Assembly: GCA_965371445.1 (NCBI GenBank)
Contig: CBDUYN010000152.1
Span: 1 to 25,049 of the forward strand
DNA: 25,049 nt
From: DASWIG01 sp965371445
Lineage (GTDB): Bacteria > Acidobacteriota > Thermoanaerobaculia > Multivoradales > J023
Direction: 5' to 3'
This document shows, piece after piece, positions 24,479 to 25,049 of this stretch. Both the position numbers and the translations under genes were made by a program. The notes under the pieces are model-generated. The model did no database searches. It had not been told where the DNA came from and saw only the letters and a list, made by a program, of their open reading frames with translations. Position 1 is the stretch's first letter. Each line of letters starts with the position of its first letter.

Positions 24479-24857
24479 GGGTGATATGCAGCAAGCCGCG
24501 GCCGTTCTTGCCCGACGAGACCAGCCAGACGGTGCGGCGAAGTCGAGTGCTGGCGGGCGCCTAGCGCCGTTCCGGGAGCCTGGGACGCGGGTGATATCGG
24601 GCAAGCCTGTACCCGATATCACTTCGGCAGGTGAGTGGCTGGGCCGACCGGGGGTGATATCGGGCAAGCCTTTGCCGTCTTTGCTCGCCGGATCGGTGCC
24701 GTGCCGATGGCCTAACCTCTCCATTTCCAGGCAGTTCCAGCCAGAAGGGCGTCCTGGGACGCAGGTGGTATCGGGCACGCCTGTGCCGGATATCACCTCA
24801 AATAGGCCGAGGCCATATTTGGGGCGATATGAGGCACAGTCGTGCCCAATATCACCC
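24479..24857. repeat. Cluster of degenerate hairpins with GTGATATCGGGC arms
   Basis: At least three recognisable hairpins and two half-copies. 24591-24622 has a perfect 11-bp stem (GTGATATCGGG / CCCGATATCAC). 24764-24797 has an outer GGTGGTATC arm plus an inner GGCAC-GCCT-GTGCC hairpin. 24822-24857 has GGGCGATAT and GGCAC arms. Copies at 24479 and 24654 keep only the 5' arm. The first and third are also preceded by the same CCTGGGACGC. Family differs from the 2348-2930 array. Confidence 0.78.
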
Positions 24858-24940
24858 ACCGGCCGAGGGCGGCGATCGACGGCAAGGTCTTTGTTTCCAA
24901 AGGCTTGTGGGCCGGCGGCCGTTCGCAGACGCGATGATGA

Positions 24941-24960
24941 TGAGGCGCGTAGGCGCCTCA
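24941..24960. terminator. 8-bp hairpin TGAGGCGC / GCGCCTCA
   Basis: Stem 24941-24948 / 24953-24960 around GTAG, followed by a TAATAG stretch and pyrimidines. It could end a transcript entering from the left or right, but no gene is nearby to assign it to. Confidence 0.35.
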
Positions 24961-25007
24961 TAATAGCTACTACCCCTTGCCCGTTACCTAGGATGATATG
25001 CGGCCTG

Positions 25008-25025
25008 GCGACTTAAGTAAGTCGC
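25008..25025. repeat. 18-bp inverted repeat GCGACTTAAGTAAGTCGC
   Basis: Perfect 8-bp arms (GCGACTTA / TAAGTCGC) around AG at the right edge. It could be an operator or the foot of a further element cut off by the window end. No neighbouring gene is visible. Confidence 0.4.
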
Positions 25026-25049
25026 GAGACGCGAGCCGGAGGGCAACCT

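Larger units (their letters stand above)
24272..25049. other. Gene-free region with degenerate hairpins
   Basis: No credible gene is seen. Long open frames exist on both strands (for example 24041-24961 minus) but translate into repeats of 'EVISGTGxPDIT', which are merely the hairpin repeats. The sigma factor promoter would lie to the right of 24013; no clear -35/-10 pair was recognised. Confidence 0.6.

Noticed and set aside
24041..24961. 306-codon minus-strand frame with 'EVISGTGVPDTT' repeats
   Set aside because: The repeated peptide is the translation of the GATATC hairpins. No other part resembles a protein.

Overview
The window is about 25 kb of GC-rich bacterial DNA and is almost fully coding. 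Its gene content suggests an Acidobacteriota-type genome, perhaps Thermoanaerobaculia or Holophagae. This rests on an ECF sigma factor paired with a TPR-bearing Ser/Thr kinase, a second giant Ser/Thr kinase, a secreted PA-domain metalloprotease, and an SspB-type ClpXP adaptor. The taxon is an inference; no rRNA or tRNA gene was seen.

Layout. 1-308: 3' end of a mobA-like gene (+), carrying two in-frame copies of a 33-bp G/C-tract repeat. 401-1678: citrate synthase (+), followed by a strong hairpin. 1745-2314: CGNR-type zinc-finger regulator (+). 2348-2930: non-coding array of about 14 hairpins with an 84-bp period. 2954-6761: metallophosphoesterase-NACHT NTPase (-), split by a frameshift near 6460. 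6794-6855: promoter and iron-regulator-like operator. 6887-10637: ferric-iron ABC transporter fbpABC (+). 10643-11416: exported LolA-like protein (-). 11554-16493: SspB-like adaptor and a 1468-residue membrane Ser/Thr kinase (+). 16596-17498: RdgC-like protein (+). 17555-19805: small exported protein and a secreted metalloprotease whose third zinc ligand and Met-turn seem to be displaced to the N-terminus (+). 19947-21754: etfB-etfA (+). 21759-24013: TPR Ser/Thr kinase and ECF sigma factor (-). 24014-25049: no intact gene, an AAA-ATPase-like remnant and a second family of degenerate hairpins.

Three signals stand out. First, a 33-bp (11-codon) repeat sits in frame inside three unrelated genes (mobA, fbpC, etfB), in both orientations and in different reading frames, as Rickettsia palindromic elements do. 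Second, the hairpin array alternates two stem types at 39/45-bp steps, and its stem variants show paired changes that preserve base pairing. Third, the secreted metalloprotease looks circularly permuted relative to the family order I know.

Working units: FbpA, FbpB and FbpC form an iron importer behind an operator-like palindrome. EtfB and EtfA form an electron-transfer flavoprotein. The sigma factor and TPR kinase form a likely operon, as do the SspB-like protein and giant kinase, and the small exported protein and protease. The metallophosphoesterase-NACHT gene is a candidate defence-type STAND NTPase. This last point is from architecture only, and the reading frame is broken in this sequence.
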